Shown here: piece after piece, positions 17,403 through 25,122 of the stretch
How positions within the stretch are numbered: position 1 is the stretch's first letter
Layout of the letters: each line of letters begins with the position of its first letter
Assembly: GCA_038247175.1 (NCBI GenBank)
Contig: JBBRVD010000025.1
Span: 1-29,946 of the forward strand
From: CAISIP01 sp038247175
Lineage (GTDB): Bacteria; Pseudomonadota; Gammaproteobacteria; Burkholderiales; Burkholderiaceae_C
Length of the DNA: 29,946 nucleotides
Direction: 5' to 3'
Made by a program: the position numbers and the translations under genes
Notes under the pieces: model-generated
The model's input: the letters and a program-made list of their open reading frames with translations, nothing else
Told to the model about the DNA's origin: nothing
Databases searched by the model: none

Positions 17403-17939
17403 ATGCGTCTTACAACCAAAGGTCGTTTCGCCGTGACCGCGATGATTGATCTGGGTCTGCGTCAGAGTAACGGCCCCGTCACGCTGGCTGCGATCAGTCA
17501 GCGCCAGCAAATTTCGCTCTCATATCTTGAGCAGCTATTTGGTAAATTGCGCCGCCATGAACTGGTGGAATCCACTCGCGGCCCTGGTGGCGGTTACACG
17601 CTGGCACGCAAGGCATCCGACATCACTGTGGCTGACATCATCGTGTCGGTCGACGAACCCATCGATGCCACCCAGTGCAGCGGCAAGGAAAACTGCCTGG
17701 GCGAGGGTACGCGGTGCATGACGCACGACCTTTGGGCTTCGCTGAACGTACGCATGGTGGAGTTCCTGGACTCCGTCACGCTGCAAAAGCTGGTAGACGA
17801 ACAACTCGCCAAGGGGCTGCAGATCGAGGACAAGCCGCATGTGAAGCGGGCCATCTCGGCGATGCCCGTGAGCAAACCGTTACGCGTGAATGCACCCAAC
17901 TCGGTCTTTGCGCTGGGTAACGTGCTGATGAAGTCCTGA
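17403..17939 (+). CDS. iscR: Fe-S cluster-sensing Rrf2-family regulator IscR
   Basis: 178 aa. A winged helix-turn-helix with MRLTTKGRFAVTAMIDL, SLSYLEQLFGKLR and the wing RGPGGGYTLAR is followed by the cluster-binding segment C92-x5-C98-x6-C105 with His108. E. coli IscR has C92, C98, C104 and H107, so there is one extra residue between the second and third cysteines. IscR carries a [2Fe-2S] cluster and represses its own operon when cluster supply is adequate. The ATG at 17403 is preceded by a strong GAAGGAG. The C-terminal 30 residues or so extend beyond the conserved domain. It leads the isc operon, and the upstream sites fit autoregulation. Confidence 0.96.
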   Translation: MRLTTKGRFAVTAMIDLGLRQSNGPVTLAAISQRQQISLSYLEQLFGKLRRHELVESTRGPGGGYTLARKASDITVADIIVSVDEPIDATQCSGKENCLGEGTRCMTHDLWASLNVRMVEFLDSVTLQKLVDEQLAKGLQIEDKPHVKRAISAMPVSKPLRVNAPNSVFALGNVLMKS

Positions 17940-18027
17940 CGGGAGGCGGCAGCTCGGCCCTGCGCGCCGCCCCGTCTTCCCCAATCCCGATCCACCATTG
18001 AATCAGAGAGCCTCCGAAGAGCCTGCC

Positions 18028-19248
18028 ATGGATACCACGCCTCACTTCCCCATCTACATGGACTACAGTGCGACCAACCCCTGCGACGAGCGGGTGGTAG
18101 ACGCCATGGTGCCGTGGCTGCGCCAGCATTTCGGCAACCCGGCGTCGCGCAGTCATGCCTGGGGTTGGGAAGCCGAGGCGGCGGTCGAGACCGCCCGTGG
18201 CCATGTCGCGGCGCTGATCGGCGCGGATTCGCGCGAGATCGTCTGGACGTCCGGCGCGACCGAGTCCAACAATCTGGCACTCAAGGGTGCAGCGGCCTTC
18301 TACAAGAGCAAAGGCAAGCACATCATCACGGTCAAAACTGAGCACAAGGCGGTGCTCGATACTTGCCGCGAACTGGAACGCCAGGGTTTTGAGGTGACCT
18401 ACCTCGAAGTGCAGGAGAACGGATTGCTCGACCTGGAGGTTTTCAAGGCCGCGATCCGCCCCGACACCATCCTGGCCAGCGTGATGTTCGTGAACAACGA
18501 AATTGGCGTGATCCAGGACATTGCCGCGATCGGCGCCGTGTGCCGGGCCCAGGGCGTGATTTTCCACGTCGATGCGGCGCAGGCGACCGGTCGGGTTCCG
18601 TTTGACCTGAACGAATTGCCCGTCGATCTGATGAGCCTGACCGCGCACAAGACATACGGCCCCAAGGGGATCGGCGCGTTGTTCGTTCGCCGCAAGCCGC
18701 GGGTGCGGATCGAAGCGCAGATGCATGGTGGCGGTCACGAGCGCGGCATGCGTTCGGGTACCCTGCCGACGCACCAGATTGTCGGCATGGGCGAAGCGTA
18801 TCGTATCGCCAAGGAAGAGATGGTGCAGGAGAATCAGCGCATCCAGGCACTGCACGACCGTCTGGTGGCAGGCCTGCAGGACATCGAGCAGGTCTTCATT
18901 AACGGGCATCCGGAAAAGCGGGTGCCGCACAATGTCAACATCAGCTTCAATTACGTTGAAGGTGAATCGCTGATCATGGGCATCAAAGGACTCGCGGTGT
19001 CCAGCGGTTCGGCCTGCACGTCGGCCAGCCTGGAACCCAGCTATGTGCTGCGCGCTCTGGGCCGCAGCGACGAGTTGGCGCACAGCAGCTTGCGCATGAC
19101 GATCGGTCGCTACACAACGCAGGAAGAGATCGACTACGCGATCGAGACGATCACGCTCAATGTCGCCAAGCTGCGCGAGCTCAGCCCGCTGTGGGAGATG
19201 TACCAGGACGGTATCGATATCAGCACCATCCAGTGGGCAGCACACTGA
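18028..19248 (+). CDS. iscS: Cysteine desulfurase IscS
   Basis: 406 aa from the ATG at 18028 (the frame also opens at a TTG 30 bp upstream). Motifs: YMDYSATNPCD near the N-terminus, the cofactor-contacting His106 (TEHKA), the PLP lysine K208 in SLTAHKTYGPKG, and the persulfide-forming Cys330 in SSGSACTSASLEPSYVLRALG. It takes sulfur from L-cysteine, producing alanine, and passes it to IscU and other acceptors. Length matches E. coli IscS (404 aa). It follows iscR by 88 bp, a GC-rich gap without a clear terminator. Confidence 0.97.
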   Translation: MDTTPHFPIYMDYSATNPCDERVVDAMVPWLRQHFGNPASRSHAWGWEAEAAVETARGHVAALIGADSREIVWTSGATESNNLALKGAAAFYKSKGKHIITVKTEHKAVLDTCRELERQGFEVTYLEVQENGLLDLEVFKAAIRPDTILASVMFVNNEIGVIQDIAAIGAVCRAQGVIFHVDAAQATGRVPFDLNELPVDLMSLTAHKTYGPKGIGALFVRRKPRVRIEAQMHGGGHERGMRSGTLPTHQIVGMGEAYRIAKEEMVQENQRIQALHDRLVAGLQDIEQVFINGHPEKRVPHNVNISFNYVEGESLIMGIKGLAVSSGSACTSASLEPSYVLRALGRSDELAHSSLRMTIGRYTTQEEIDYAIETITLNVAKLRELSPLWEMYQDGIDISTIQWAAH

Positions 19249-19283
19249 GGCATTTTTTCCGTTAGACAGAGTGAGGTAACACC

Positions 19284-19670
19284 ATGGCATATTCTGACAA
19301 AGTTGTAGACCACTACGAGAACCCGCGTAACGTCGGCTCGTTCGACAAGGCAGACGAGGCGGTGGGTACCGGCATGGTGGGCGCGCCCGCTTGTGGCGAC
19401 GTGATGAAACTGCAGATCAAGGTCAATGCGCAGACCGGTGTGATCGAAGACGCACGTTTCAAGACCTACGGTTGCGGCTCGGCCATCGCGTCGTCGTCGC
19501 TCGTGACCGAATGGGTCAAGGGCAAGACGCTGGACCAGGCCGCTGCGCTGAAAAACAGCCAGATCGCCGAAGAGCTGGCCTTGCCGCCGGTGAAGATCCA
19601 TTGTTCCATCCTGGCCGAAGACGCCATCAAGGCGGCCGTGGACGATTACAAGAAAAAACACGCGCACTGA
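19284..19670 (+). CDS. iscU: Fe-S cluster scaffold protein IscU
   Basis: 128 aa, the same size as E. coli IscU. The three cluster ligands are Cys37, Cys64 and Cys107, with the regulatory Asp39 (ACGD) and His106 also present. The HscA-recognition motif LPPVK lies at 100-104. Nascent [2Fe-2S] clusters are built on IscU from IscS-derived sulfur and released by HscA/HscB. A good GAGG ribosome-binding site precedes the ATG. Confidence 0.98.
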   Translation: MAYSDKVVDHYENPRNVGSFDKADEAVGTGMVGAPACGDVMKLQIKVNAQTGVIEDARFKTYGCGSAIASSSLVTEWVKGKTLDQAAALKNSQIAEELALPPVKIHCSILAEDAIKAAVDDYKKKHAH

Positions 19671-19671
19671 C

Positions 19672-19995
19672 ATGGGTGTCTCGCTGTCAGAAGCCGCGGC
19701 CCGGCACGTCAATCGCTACCTTGCCAAGCGAGGCAAGGGTCTCGGCGTGCGCCTGGGAGTGAAGACCACCGGGTGTTCCGGGCTGGCCTACACGCTGGAG
19801 TATGTCGACGAGAATGCCGGGGAGGACGTCGTGTTCGAGGAACATGGCGTCAAGGTGCTGGTCGACCCCAAGAGCATGGCCTATATCGATGGAACCCAGC
19901 TCGATTATGTGCGTGAAGGCCTCAACGAAGGATTCCGGTTCAACAACCCCAACGAGCGCGACAAGTGTGGATGCGGCGAGTCGTTCCGGGTGTAG
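19672..19995 (+). CDS. iscA: A-type Fe-S carrier protein IscA
   Basis: 107 aa, the same length as E. coli IscA. The three conserved cysteines are Cys35 (TTGCSGLAY) and Cys99/Cys101 (CGCGESF). A-type carriers accept and deliver Fe-S clusters, mainly to [4Fe-4S] proteins. It starts one base after the iscU stop, consistent with a single operon. Confidence 0.98.
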   Translation: MGVSLSEAAARHVNRYLAKRGKGLGVRLGVKTTGCSGLAYTLEYVDENAGEDVVFEEHGVKVLVDPKSMAYIDGTQLDYVREGLNEGFRFNNPNERDKCGCGESFRV

Positions 19996-20034
19996 GTGTA
20001 GATGCTCGGTGGCATGCCGGCGCAGGGTGCTGCC

Positions 20035-20613
20035 ATGGCTGAGGCGCCGCTGACACTGGGCGCCGACGACTTCTCGCTGTTCGGCGTCCCACAGCGTTTC
20101 GCACAAGATCGAAGCGCCCTGGACGCGCGTTGGAAGGAACTGCAACGGGAAGCCCATCCAGATCGGTTTGCGGCAAAGGATCCAGCGACGCAGCGCCGCG
20201 CCATGCAGTGGTCGGTGCGTATCAACGAGGCCTACCAACGCCTGAAGGAGCCGCTCCAACGTGCTGCCTACCTGTGCGAACTGGCGGGCTCGCCGATCAA
20301 CGCGCACGACAATACGGCAATGCCAGCTGCATTTCTGATGCAGCAGATGGCATGGCGCGAGGCGCTCGACGATGCTCTGAACGAGGAACAGGTACAGGGC
20401 TTGCTCGATGAGGTGTTGCACACGCGGCAACTGGCCCTTGCCCGATGCGAGCAATGTCTCGACGAAGCCGGTGATGCGGCGCAGGCCGTGGGCGAGGTGC
20501 GTGCGCTGATGTTCATCGAGCGGTTCCGTGCCGATATCGACTCGCGATTTGAAACTTTGCAGTCGCAAACCGTTGCGCCGGCCTCTGGTCGCGGCGCCTC
20601 GGGTGGCGGCTGA
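20035..20613 (+). CDS. hscB: Fe-S assembly co-chaperone HscB (J-domain protein)
   Basis: 192 aa if it starts at the ATG at 20035; ATGs at 20002 and 20014 in the same frame would add up to 11 residues. The J domain covers about residues 11-80 with the HPD tripeptide at 41-43 (REAHPDRFA) and YQRLKEPLQRAAYLCEL. The C-terminal three-helix domain (FLMQQMAWREALDDAL) binds IscU. HscB brings IscU to HscA and stimulates its ATPase. The start at 20035 is chosen because it is preceded by an AGGG at fair spacing and gives a protein closest to the usual size. Confidence 0.95.
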   Translation: MAEAPLTLGADDFSLFGVPQRFAQDRSALDARWKELQREAHPDRFAAKDPATQRRAMQWSVRINEAYQRLKEPLQRAAYLCELAGSPINAHDNTAMPAAFLMQQMAWREALDDALNEEQVQGLLDEVLHTRQLALARCEQCLDEAGDAAQAVGEVRALMFIERFRADIDSRFETLQSQTVAPASGRGASGGG

Positions 20614-20639
20614 TGCGGGGCCTGGGCCCCTGGTGATTC

Positions 20640-22502
20640 ATGGCTTTGTTGCAGATATCCGAACCCGGTCAGTCTCCCAACCCGCATGAGCGTCGTGTCG
20701 CGGTGGGTATCGATCTGGGTACCACGCATTCGCTGGTCGCGGCCGTGCGCAGCGGCACGGCCGAGTGCCTGCCCGACGAAGACGGCAAGGTCATCCTGCC
20801 GTCGGTGGTACGTTACCTGGCCGCCGGACGGCGCGAAATCGGCGCTTCGGCTCTGGCCGCGATGCAGGGCGATCCGCAGAACACGATCGCATCGGTCAAG
20901 CGTTTCATGGGCCGTAACCTCAAGGATGTGGTCGACAGCGGCGCCCTGCCATACCGCTTCATCGACAAGCCTGGCATGCTGGCCATCGATACCGCAGGCG
21001 GTGAGAAGTCTCCGGTCGAGATCAGCGCTGACATTCTGGCCACGTTGCGTTATCGGGCCGAGGATAGTCTGGGGGACGATCTGATCGGTGCCGTGATCAC
21101 CGTGCCCGCGTATTTCGACGATGCGCAGCGCCAGGCCACCAAGGACGCGGCGCGGTTGGCCGGCCTGCATGTGCTTCGTCTGATAAACGAACCCACTGCC
21201 GCAGCCATCGCCTATGGCCTGGACAATGGCAGTGAAGGTGTGTACGCCATCTACGACCTGGGTGGTGGCACGTTCGACATCTCCATCCTGCGCCTGACCC
21301 AAGGCGTGTTCGAAGTCATCGCCACCGGCGGCGACTCGGCGTTGGGTGGAGACGACTACGACCGCGCGCTGGCCTCGCTGGTGCAGCGCCAACAAGGCGA
21401 TCTGGCGGTCGAATCTGCGTCGGACAAAACCGCGATGGCGCGCGCCGCGCGTGCCTGCAAGGAACAGTTGACCGCCAGCACCAGTGCTCTTTTCGCAGCG
21501 CAACTGCTTGCTGGTCCCGTCGAGTTCGAAGTCACCCGCGAACAGTTCGCGCAAGCGACCCGGCATCTGACGGATCGCACCATCGTCGCCGCGCGCAAGG
21601 TCGTGCGCGATGCGCGTTTGACGATCGCTGATATCAAGGGCGTGGTCATGGTAGGTGGCTCCACCCGCATGCCGCAGGTACAGGCTGCCGTGGCCACGCT
21701 GTTTGGCCGTGAGCCGCTGAACAACCTGAACCCGGACGAGGTGGTGGCGCTGGGTGCGGCAATCCAGGCCAACCAGCTGGCGGGTAACAATCCGCAGGGC
21801 GACGATCTGCTGCTGCTTGACGTGATCCCGCTGTCGCTCGGTATCGAGACCATGGGTGGCCTGGTCGAGCGTATCGTGCCACGCAACCAGACCATTCCCA
21901 CCGCGATGGCGCAGGACTTCACCACCTTCCGGGACGGCCAGACCGCACTCGCACTGCATGTGGTGCAGGGCGAGCGCGACATGGTCGCCGACTGCCGCAG
22001 CCTGGCGCGCTTCGAGTTGCGCGGTATTCCGCCGATGACCGCCGGCGCAGCCCGTATTCGCGTGACCTTCACCGTAGACGCCGACGGCTTGCTCCACGTG
22101 GACGCAAGAGAGTTGAACAGCGGCGTGGAGGCCAGCATCGACGTCAAACCAAGTTATGGCCTGGACGACGAGGCGATCGCCAAGATGCTCAGGGAGAGTT
22201 TCTCCACGGCGCAGTCCGACATGCGTGCACGCGCGGTGGCTGAGGCGCGGCTCGATGCCGAACGCATGTTGTTGGCGATCCGGTCCGCACTGGACGCCGA
22301 TTCCGACCTGCTCGATCCCGCCGAACGTGCGGATATCGACGCCTTGGCCAATGCGCTCACGGCCGTGCGTGAGGCGGACGATCCGGCGCTCGTCGAAGCC
22401 GCTACCAAGGCGCTGGCCGACGGGACCGAGGCCTTTGCCGCCAGGCGCATGAATCGCGGAATCCAGAAAGCCCTGTCGGGCAAGAACATCGCAACGGTGT
22501 GA
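20640..22502 (+). CDS. hscA: Fe-S assembly Hsp70 chaperone HscA
   Basis: 620 aa (E. coli HscA 616). Hsp70 ATPase motifs: GIDLGTTHSLVA, INEPTAAAIAYGL, YDLGGGTFDISIL and VVMVGGSTRMPQV. A substrate-binding domain follows (LLLLDVIPLSLGIETMGGLVERIVPRNQ) with a helical lid. HscA binds the LPPVK motif of IscU and drives cluster release together with HscB. It sits between hscB and fdx in the standard isc order. HscA is separated from DnaK by this context and by its shorter C-terminus without the usual acidic tail. Confidence 0.97.
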   Translation: MALLQISEPGQSPNPHERRVAVGIDLGTTHSLVAAVRSGTAECLPDEDGKVILPSVVRYLAAGRREIGASALAAMQGDPQNTIASVKRFMGRNLKDVVDSGALPYRFIDKPGMLAIDTAGGEKSPVEISADILATLRYRAEDSLGDDLIGAVITVPAYFDDAQRQATKDAARLAGLHVLRLINEPTAAAIAYGLDNGSEGVYAIYDLGGGTFDISILRLTQGVFEVIATGGDSALGGDDYDRALASLVQRQQGDLAVESASDKTAMARAARACKEQLTASTSALFAAQLLAGPVEFEVTREQFAQATRHLTDRTIVAARKVVRDARLTIADIKGVVMVGGSTRMPQVQAAVATLFGREPLNNLNPDEVVALGAAIQANQLAGNNPQGDDLLLLDVIPLSLGIETMGGLVERIVPRNQTIPTAMAQDFTTFRDGQTALALHVVQGERDMVADCRSLARFELRGIPPMTAGAARIRVTFTVDADGLLHVDARELNSGVEASIDVKPSYGLDDEAIAKMLRESFSTAQSDMRARAVAEARLDAERMLLAIRSALDADSDLLDPAERADIDALANALTAVREADDPALVEAATKALADGTEAFAARRMNRGIQKALSGKNIATV

Positions 22503-22525
22503 GCCGTCTCGCGTCAGAGCCATCC

Positions 22526-22864
22526 ATGCCCATCATCAAGATACTGCCCCACGCCGAATACTGTCCGAACGGAGCAGAAGTATCTGCACCGGCAGGTACC
22601 TCCATCTGCGAGGCATTGCTCGACAACAACATCGACATCGAGCACGCCTGTGACCTCAGCTGCGCCTGCACCACCTGCCACGTGGTGGTGCGCGAAGGTC
22701 TTAGTTCGCTCAACGAGCTCGATGAAAACGAGGAAGACCTGCTGGACCGCGCCTGGGGTCTGGAGCCGAACTCGCGGCTGAGCTGCCAGGCCATCCTGGC
22801 GCAGACCGATATAGTGGTGGAGATTCCGCGTTACTCCATCAACCACGCCAAGGAAAACCACTGA
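22526..22864 (+). CDS. fdx: Isc-type [2Fe-2S] ferredoxin
   Basis: 112 aa from the ATG at 22526 (E. coli Fdx 111 aa); the frame also extends 27 bp upstream into the hscA 3' end. The four cluster ligands C42, C48, C51 and C87 fit the adrenodoxin-type pattern C-x5-C-x2-C-x35-C. Fdx supplies electrons for cluster assembly on IscU. In many isc operons iscX follows; here only 13 bp separate fdx from dnaQ, so iscX is absent at this place. Confidence 0.96.
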   Translation: MPIIKILPHAEYCPNGAEVSAPAGTSICEALLDNNIDIEHACDLSCACTTCHVVVREGLSSLNELDENEEDLLDRAWGLEPNSRLSCQAILAQTDIVVEIPRYSINHAKENH

Positions 22865-22877
22865 CGCAGGCGTTACG

Positions 22878-23606
22878 ATGCGACAAATTTTCCTGGACAC
22901 CGAAACCACCGGCCTGTCGCCCGAGGCCGGCGACCGCATCATCGAGATCGGTTGTGTTGAACTGCTGCACCGCAAGCTCACCGGTAACAACCTGCATTTC
23001 TACCTGAATCCGGGCCGGGACAGCCACGAGGACGCCTTGCGCATTCACGGCATCAGCAACGAGTTCCTGCGCGACAAGCCGCTGTTCTCCGCCGTTGCCG
23101 ATGAATTGCTGGCCTACCTGTCCGGCGCCGAAATCATTATTCACAACGCACCATTCGACGTCGGTTTTCTCAACAAGGAACTCTCACTGATCGGCCAAGG
23201 CCCGTTCCCGCCGTCTGTCGCCAGCATCACCTGCAGCCTGGCGATGGCCAAGGAGCTGTTTCCCGGCAAACGCAATTCACTCGACATGTTGTGCGACCGG
23301 CTGGGAGTGGACAACTCCGGCCGCACCCTGCACGGTGCCTTGCTCGACGCCGAACTGCTGGCCGACGTCTACATCAACATGACACGCGGGCAGGAGGCGT
23401 TGCTGATGGAGGCCGATACCGGAAATTCCGACAGCGCGAACGCCGACGTGATTGACCTGTCGCGCTTTGACTTGCCGGTGCTATGGGCCAATCATGCAGA
23501 GCGGGCCGCCCACGACCAGTTGCTGAAGGACCTCGACACGGCCAGTGGCGGCAAGACCGTCTGGCTCCGTGTTCTGGAGGAAATGCCGGCCGACGCTGTG
23601 GCATAA
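22878..23606 (+). CDS. dnaQ: DNA polymerase III epsilon subunit (3'-5' proofreading exonuclease)
   Basis: 242 aa (E. coli DnaQ 243). DEDDh exonuclease motifs: Exo I with D7 and E9 (FLDTETTGLS), Exo II with D94 (HNAPFDVGFLNKEL), and Exo III with H152 and D157 (TLHGALLDAELLADVY). The C-terminal 60 residues or so would contain the segment that binds the alpha subunit. It proofreads replication errors in the Pol III core. Its position 13 bp behind fdx implies co-transcription with the isc operon, or a promoter inside fdx that I cannot see. Confidence 0.94.
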   Translation: MRQIFLDTETTGLSPEAGDRIIEIGCVELLHRKLTGNNLHFYLNPGRDSHEDALRIHGISNEFLRDKPLFSAVADELLAYLSGAEIIIHNAPFDVGFLNKELSLIGQGPFPPSVASITCSLAMAKELFPGKRNSLDMLCDRLGVDNSGRTLHGALLDAELLADVYINMTRGQEALLMEADTGNSDSANADVIDLSRFDLPVLWANHAERAAHDQLLKDLDTASGGKTVWLRVLEEMPADAVA

Positions 23607-23607
23607 T
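23602..23607 (+). promoter_or_regulatory. Possible -10 element for tRNA-Val
   Basis: CATAAT overlaps the dnaQ stop codon, 27 bp before the mature tRNA 5' end. No convincing -35 box is seen at the usual spacing, so the tRNA may instead be read through from dnaQ. Confidence 0.25.
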
Positions 23608-23633
23608 TTCTTGCTGTTGCGGGAGCGGTGACA

Positions 23634-23708
23634 GGGCGGTTAGCTCAGGGGTAGAGCACAGCATTCACACTGCTGGGGTCGGAGGTTCGAAACCTCCACC
23701 GCCCACCA
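23634..23708 (+). tRNA. tRNA-Val (anticodon CAC)
   Basis: A 75-nt cloverleaf with encoded CCA. Acceptor stem GGGCGGT pairs with ACCGCCC, the D arm is GCTC...GAGC, and the anticodon stem CAGCA/TGCTG encloses loop TTCACAC with anticodon CAC (reads GUG, valine). The T arm is GGAGG-TTCGAAA-CCTCC. The discriminator base is A. It lies 27 bp after dnaQ. tRNA 3' ends are common integration sites, but no integrase or repeated tRNA fragment is seen next to it. Confidence 0.96.
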
Positions 23709-23843
23709 GGATATCTATTTGAAAATAGAGAGCCTACGAGGAACCGCAGGCCATTTTCATTTGCGTGTGCGGTAGTCGACAGGGATCGGATTCCTGCAGC
23801 GATCCGCATCGCCCCGGCATGCACCGGGTCGCCGCACCCCGCC
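23709..23843. other. Spacer after tRNA-Val
   Basis: Mostly noncoding, with a local drop in GC just after the tRNA. It contains a 14-bp inverted repeat CTATTT-GA-AAATAG and a weak AGCCT...AGGCC stem followed by CATTTTCATTT, which might terminate the tRNA transcript. I see no gene in it. Confidence 0.35.
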
Positions 23844-23880
23844 AAAAAAAGCGGCAGTCATGGCTGCGCATCTTGCGCGA
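23844..23880 (-). terminator. Candidate terminator for the cupin operon
   Basis: On the minus strand, downstream of the cupin stop, GCGC-AAGAT-GCGC and a GCAG...CTGC pairing are followed by a run of seven T (A-run at 23844-23850). This resembles an intrinsic terminator, although the hairpin nearest the T-run is weak. Confidence 0.4.
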
Positions 23881-23890
23881 CCGCAGTCGA

Positions 23891-24559
23891 TCAATCAGCC
23901 GGTAAATGCCCGGTCTTCACCCAGATCAAGCAGCCTTCTCGACTGAACGGCTGGTGTTGGCTCAAATGCGGGCTGCGTATCCAGTGGCCTGCCGGGTAGT
24001 CCGCGTGTTCGTCCGAAAACACGCCTTCGAGCACCAGAATCTCTTCGCCACCGAAGTGGCGGTGTGGCTGGAAGAAGGTGCCAGGCGCCCAGCGCACCAG
24101 GGCCGTGTGTTCAGTGCCGAAGCCGGCCAGCGGAAGAACCGTCAAGCCGGGAAGCCGTCCTGCTGCCCACAGCGCGCTGCGGGTATCGATGACGACGCGC
24201 TGGGTCTCCTGCGGGTCGAGTTGCCGCAATTTCACGAACATCGTGCAACCCTCGCTGGAAAACGGCGCGTGGCGCGAGCCCGGGGGGTTGCGGATATAAC
24301 AGCCATGCCCGTAGTCGCCATGTGCATCGCCAAATCCGCCCTCGAGCACCAGAATCTCTTCGCCCAGTTCGTGCGTATGGGCGTCGAAGCAGGCGCCAGG
24401 TTCATAACGCACCACCGACGTGGCGCGTGCGATCTCACCACCATCGCGTTCGAGCATGCGGCGCTGAACCAGGGGCGAGGGCGATGCCAGCCACGGTAAC
24501 TGTTGGCTGTCGACGACGCAACGTGCCGCGAAATCGCTATGGAGTTGGATCGGGGTCAT
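23891..24559 (-). CDS. Tandem-cupin protein (ChrR-like cupin domains)
   Basis: 222 aa from the ATG at 24559, which overlaps the upstream DUF3429 stop (ATGA). Two homologous cupin halves are visible: residues about 45-110 with HTH (61-63), EEILVLEGGFGDAHGDY and H97, and about 150-215 with HRH (166-168), EEILVLEGVFSDEHADY and H202. Both halves keep the His/Glu metal ligands. The pattern resembles the cupin of ChrR anti-sigma factors, but no zinc-binding anti-sigma domain is present. Role unknown; a metal-dependent sensor or enzyme is possible. The frame continues far upstream of the ATG, but that part lies over the DUF3429 and SDR region and is rich in Arg/Pro, so it is not coding. Confidence 0.85.
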   Translation of the reverse strand: MTPIQLHSDFAARCVVDSQQLPWLASPSPLVQRRMLERDGGEIARATSVVRYEPGACFDAHTHELGEEILVLEGGFGDAHGDYGHGCYIRNPPGSRHAPFSSEGCTMFVKLRQLDPQETQRVVIDTRSALWAAGRLPGLTVLPLAGFGTEHTALVRWAPGTFFQPHRHFGGEEILVLEGVFSDEHADYPAGHWIRSPHLSQHQPFSREGCLIWVKTGHLPAD

Positions 24560-25014
24560 GCGGGCGGCAAGCGTACGGTTGCCACCAGGCAACTCAGACT
24601 GGCGACCAGTGTCAAGCGCAGGCGCATCGCCAGCCAGTGCCGCAGTCCTTGGGCTGAGTACCGATTGCGGTCCACCGCATAACAGGCCCACAACAACACG
24701 ACAAGGATCAGCAGACCGATTGACGCATCCGCGAGCAGGGCACACCAGGCCACCAAGCTCGGCACTACGCCCCAGAGGTAGTCTTGCGCGGCGGTGTCGC
24801 CCGACGGCTCCGATCGCATGGCGAGTCCCCAGTGAATGGCGCCCAGGAAGCTGGTGATGGTTGCACCGTAGGCGAGCAGGGCTTGCGCGGGAAGGCCGCG
24901 CTGGTCCGGGCTTGCCAGGAGCGTCCACGCAGCCAGCGCAACAAATGGCACCAGGCCCGCATATCCGAGGCGCGTTGCCCACGGTGCAACGGTGGCAGCG
25001 TGCGTATCGGTCAT
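24556..25014 (-). CDS. DUF3429 family inner-membrane protein
   Basis: 152 aa with four or five hydrophobic helices: WATRLGYAGLVPFVALAAWTLL, ALLAYGATITSFLGAIHWGLAM, YLWGVVPSLVAWCALL, IGLLILVVLLWACYAVD and a weaker C-terminal one. The FLGAIHWGLA and VVPSLVAW signatures match the uncharacterised DUF3429 family. Function is unknown. The stop overlaps the start of the cupin gene by 4 bp, so the two are very likely translated together. Confidence 0.82.
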   Translation of the reverse strand: MTDTHAATVAPWATRLGYAGLVPFVALAAWTLLASPDQRGLPAQALLAYGATITSFLGAIHWGLAMRSEPSGDTAAQDYLWGVVPSLVAWCALLADASIGLLILVVLLWACYAVDRNRYSAQGLRHWLAMRLRLTLVASLSCLVATVRLPPA

Positions 25015-25122
25015 ATCTGGGCCCGATTGTCAGCCAGTCGCCGGCGCGGTGCCGGCGGTGGGGCATTTTCCGGTCGTGGTGCTGGAGGGTCTCGTGCCGA
25101 TGGGCTCCGGGAAAACCCGGCC
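25015..25122. other. Spacer with short hairpin between SDR and DUF3429 genes
   Basis: 108 bp, GC-rich. A 5-bp stem with 4-base loop (CCGGG-AAAA-CCCGG, 25107-25120) lies directly after the SDR stop. With no T-run it is at most a weak terminator or processing site. Confidence 0.3.

Noticed and set aside
20268..22523. 751-codon open frame antisense to hscB/hscA
   Set aside because: It is a shadow caused by high GC at third codon positions of hscA; the protein is rich in Arg, Gln and His, with no recognisable domain.
23634..23890. Genomic island inserted at tRNA-Val
   Set aside because: No integrase gene, no second copy of the tRNA 3' end, and the downstream genes look chromosomal.
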